Source: Chlorocebus sabaeus
Lineage: Eukaryota > Chordata > Mammalia > Primates > Cercopithecidae
DNA: 64,000 bases
Assembly (NCBI RefSeq): GCF_047675955.1
Contig: NC_132904.1
Span: forward strand, 65,839,435-65,903,434
Direction of reading: 5' to 3'
Part shown: piece by piece, positions 60,910 through 64,000 of the stretch
Layout: every line of letters begins with the position of its first letter
Numbering within the stretch: position 1 is the first letter of the stretch
Program-made: the position numbers and the translations under genes
Notes under the pieces: model-generated
What the model was told of the DNA's origin: nothing
The model's input: the letters and a program-made list of their open reading frames with translations, nothing else
Databases searched by the model: none

Positions 60910-61464
60910 ACAATGAGATCACTTGGACTCGGGAAGGGGAACATCACACACCGGGGCCTATCATGGGGAGGTGGGAGGGGGGAGGGATTGCATTGGGAGT
61001 TATACCTGATGTAAATGACGAGTTGATGGGTGCAGCACACCAACATGGCACAAGTATACATATGTAGCAAACCTGCACGTTGTGCACATGTACCCTACAA
61101 CTTGAAGTTTAATAATAATAAATAAATTTAAAAAATAAATAAATAAAAAGAAAATATAGCAGCAAAAAAAAAAAAAAGGAAGAAACCATAAATACTACAA
61201 CATAGATGAATCTCAAGAAGATTACCCCCAGCCAAGCAACCCAGACACAAAATCCCATTGTATGATTTCATTTTTATGAAGTCTAAAAACAGGTAAAATG
61301 AATCTTAAGTTAATAGACATTTTAGAATGACATCCTCTGAGGAGGAGTGATGACTCATAGGAGCAAAATGGACATTTCTAGGAAGATTAAAATGTTGTCT
61401 GTCCTTTTTTATATGAGTAACATTATACAGATATTTGTGACTGTCAAAACTGATCGAACTGGTC

Positions 61465-61600
61465 TGGACACAGTGTCTCACACTGGTAATTTCAGAGCTT
61501 TGGGGGGCCAAGGCAGGAGAATTGCTTGAGGCCAAGAGTTTGAGACCGGCATGGGAAACATGGAGAAATCCCATCTCTACAAAAAGAAAAAAAATACAGG
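61465..61600 (+). mobile_element. Free left Alu monomer or Alu fragment, sense
   Basis: tctggacacagtgtctcaca to aaatcccatctctac, about 130 bp, left arm only, with an A-rich end. Confidence 0.75.
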
Positions 61601-61744
61601 CAAACAACCCCCCCCAAAAAAGTGGATCAAACTGAACACTTAAAAGCTGTGCAGCTTACTGTGTAAAATATACTTCAATAATAGAAAATCTCCACAAACT
61701 ATTGGTCTAATAAAGGGTGTATAAAATACACAATAAGCATTATA

Positions 61745-62602
61745 GTTATGAACTGTTAAAGGCAAAGGCATTCCTTCTGAGATCAGATCAAACCTAGGCT
61801 TTCAACTATCATCACTTCTATTCAATATTATTCTGAAGTTCCACCAAGTGAAATACAGCACAAGAAATAATTGAACATAATAATTAAACCTACTTTTTGT
61901 GGAGTCTTTAGGATTTTCTAGGTATAGAATTATACTATTGGTGAAAAGAGATAATTTTACTTTTTTTCTTATTTAGATTTTTTTTTTTTCTGAGATGGAG
62001 TCTCACTCTGTCACCCAGGCTGGAGTGCACTGGCATTATCTTGGCTCACTGCAACCTCTGCCTTCCTGGTTCAAGCAATTCTCCTGCCTCAGCCTCCTGA
62101 GTAGCTGGGATTACAGGTACACTCCACCATGCATGGCTAATTTTTTTGTCTTCTGGATTTTTAGTAGAGATGGGGTTTCATCGTGTGGGCCAGGCTGGTC
62201 TCCAACTCCTGAGGTCAAGTGATCCACCTGCTCCAGCCTCCCAAAGTGCTGAAATTACAGGCATGACCCACCACACCCGACCTAGATGCCTTTTATTTCT
62301 TTCTCTTGCTTGATTGCTCTGGTTAGAACTTCCAGTACTACACTGAATAGCAGTGGTGAGAATAGGCACCTTGTCTTATTTCTGTTATTAAGGGGAATGC
62401 CTCTAGTTTTTGCCTGTTATCTATGATAGTGGCTGAGGGTTTGTCATACATAGCTCTTATTATTCTGAGGTATGTTCCTTTCATGACTAGTTTGTTGAGG
62501 TCTTTTATTGTAAAGGGATGTTGAAATACTATTGATAGCTTTTTCTGTGTCTATTGAGATGATCGTGTGGTTTTTGTTTTTAATCCTGTTTATGTGGTGA
62601 AC
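61745..62602 (-). mobile_element. Old L1 ORF2 pieces, mostly antisense, split by an Alu
   Basis: A short decayed sense piece (about 61,745-61,900) is followed by antisense ORF2 at 61,905-61,975 and 62,283-62,602 (ggagtctttaggattttctag, then ttccagtactacactgaata and gagatgatcgtgtgg). At 62,603 the orientation flips to sense. Confidence 0.75.
61976..62282 (-). mobile_element. Alu, antisense
   Basis: T-tail, gagatggagtctcactctg to gacccaccacacccgacc. tagat at both edges may be a short target duplication. Confidence 0.95.
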
Positions 62603-63277
62603 CTAGAACTAAGAAATAACTCCAATAAAATTTCAGGATATAAAATCAAGGTACAACAATCAGCAGTCATTCTGTACCCTCATAACCTTGAAGCTGAAAA
62701 TTAAATCAAGAATGCAATTCCTTCCACAGAAATACAAAAAAACTTCAGAGACTACTATGAACAACTCTATGCACACAAATTAGAAAATCTGGAGTAAATG
62801 GATAAATTCCTGGAAGCACATTATCTTTCAAGATTGAATAAGGAAGAGAGTGAAACCTGGAATAGACCAACAATAACTTCTGAAATGAAATCAGTAATTA
62901 AGAATGTAACAACCAAAAAAAAAAAAAAGCTCTGGGCAAGGTGGATTCACACCCCACTTGTATCAGACATGCAAATAAGAACTGATACCTATCCTGGCTG
63001 GGTGCTGGTGGCTCATGTCTGTAATCCTAGCATTTTGGGAGGCCGAGGAAGGCAAATGACCTGAGGTCAGGAATTCGAGATCAGCCTGGCCAACATGCTG
63101 AAAACCTGTCTCCACTAAAAGTACAAAAATTAGCTGGGTGTAGTGGCATGTGCCTGTAGTCCCAGCTACTCATGAGGCTGAGGCAGGAGAATCGCTTGAA
63201 CCTGGGAGGTAGACACTGCAGTAAGCCAAGATCACACCACTGTACTTTAGCCTGTATGACAGAATGAGACTCTGTCT

Positions 63278-63311
<34 letters not shown>

Positions 63312-64000
63312 AAAGAAAAGAAAGAACTGATACCAATCCTATTGAATTTATTTTAAAAAATTGAGGATGAGGGGCTTCTCCTTAACTCACTATATGAAAC
63401 CAAGCAGCATCAGCCTAACACCAAAATCTAGCAGAAACACAATGAAAAAAGGAAATGTCAGTTCATTTTACCTGATAAACATAAACAAAAATTCTCAACA
63501 GAATAAGAGCAAACCGAATCCAGCAGCATATTAAAAAGTAAACATACCACAATTGAATAGGCTTTATATCTGGAATATAAGATTTGCTCAACATATGTAA
63601 ATCAATAAAAGTGATCCACCACATAAACAGAATTAAAAGCAAAAAAAGTATGGTCACCTCAATAGATGCAGAAGAAGATTTGCATAAAATCCAACAACTT
63701 TTCATGATAAAAACCTTTGAGACATCAAGAGAACATACTTCAAAGTAATGAGAATTGTTGATGACAAATCCACAGCCTACATCATACTGAATGGGCAAAA
63801 ACTGGAAGCACTCCCATTGGGAACTCAAACAAGACAAGGATGCTCACTCTCACCACTCCTATTCAACATAGTACTGGAATTCCTAGCTAGAGAAATCAGG
63901 CAAGAGAAAAAAATAAATGGCATCTAAATAGGAATAGAAGTCAAACTTTCTCTCTTCGTTGATGATATGATTTTATACCTAGAAAATCCTAAAGAGTCTG
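62603..64000 (+). mobile_element. Old L1 ORF2, sense, runs off the window
   Basis: Sense ORF2 with a jump in consensus position near 62,725: first a piece from beyond the FADD region, then an earlier piece (QLYAHKLENLE...) that continues in order through INRIKS-like, IVLEFLAREI-like and a degenerate FxDDM motif near the window end. Many stops and indels. An Alu interrupts it. Confidence 0.8.
62996..63320 (+). mobile_element. Alu, sense, with target-site duplication
   Basis: tggctgggtgctggtggctc to gagactctgtctc with a long A tail. Target duplication aagaactgatacctatcc on the left and aagaactgataccaatcc on the right (17 of 18 identical). Confidence 0.97.

Larger units (their letters stand above)
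54976..61175 (+). mobile_element. Full-length Old World monkey-type L1 (about 6.2 kb)
   Basis: Complete in layout: 5' UTR (1.03 kb), ORF1, 63-bp spacer with an in-frame TAA, ORF2, 3' UTR with a G-rich tract at 60,965-60,986 (four G runs, possible quadruplex), and an A-rich tail. An imperfect 13-bp flanking match (aaaaaggaataaa before, aaaaaggaagaaa after) may be the target duplication. Both ORFs are broken by very few changes, so this is a young but inactive copy. Confidence 0.95.
54525..61330 (+). mobile_element. Old L1 ORF2 end, split by an Alu and the full-length L1
   Basis: Pieces at 54,525-54,633, 54,831-54,965 and 61,176-61,330 follow one old L1 in sense order (agaatggtacaaccatttgg, then aataaaaaggaataaatg, then acacaaaatcccattgtatg). 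The Alu and the young L1 interrupt it. Confidence 0.7.

Noticed and set aside
1..64000. tRNA or other small RNA genes
   Set aside because: No cloverleaf-capable A-box/B-box pair noticed outside Alu and MIR elements, whose tRNA/7SL-derived parts explain the similarities.

Overview
This looks like primate nuclear DNA, most probably from an Old World monkey, and it covers part of a class I olfactory receptor (OR) cluster. Alu elements and primate L1s point to a primate. Four L1 copies (about 7.6-9.3, 21.0-22.4, 37.4-37.8 and 55.0-61.2 kb) share ORF2 and 3' UTR variants that I recall from cercopithecid L1s and not from human L1s. The species call rests on memory of those variants, not on a search. 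No protein-coding gene in the window is intact.

Three OR pseudogenes are present: two OR52E-type genes on the + strand (3.8-4.7 and 19.3-20.2 kb) and one OR52N-type gene on the - strand (50.2-51.2 kb). Sequence, order, orientation and the 15.5 kb spacing of the first two fit the human trio OR52E8 - OR52E6 - OR52N2 read in reverse, as I remember it. All three are broken, each by different lesions.

From 1 to about 31.3 kb is an old tandem duplication. The flanks upstream of the first OR, upstream of the second OR, and at 24.9-31.3 kb are alignable by eye. The third block stops just before the place where a third OR52E gene should lie, and runs instead into a Tigger-like DNA transposon fragment and then a rearranged HERV-K-type provirus. 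Later L1 and Alu insertions differ between the blocks and so post-date the duplication.

From 31.3 to 50.2 kb the window is layered transposon debris. It holds the Tigger fragment with an Alu; an antisense HML-type provirus with its 5' LTR, large internal deletions and no 3' LTR; old L1s, one carrying a young L1 tail with a clear target-site duplication; an L1 5' UTR; a MER1/Charlie fragment; and a two-LTR MaLR (MST/THE1-type) provirus inserted inside an Alu.

From 51.2 to 64 kb there are intergenic DNA with MIRs, a full-length L1 (about 6.2 kb, with ORF1 and ORF2 each nearly complete but broken) and an older L1 mosaic running off the window end. I found no RNA gene, CRISPR array or novel gene system. 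The most informative content is the loss of all three ORs, the missing third duplicate, and the nested-insertion chronology.
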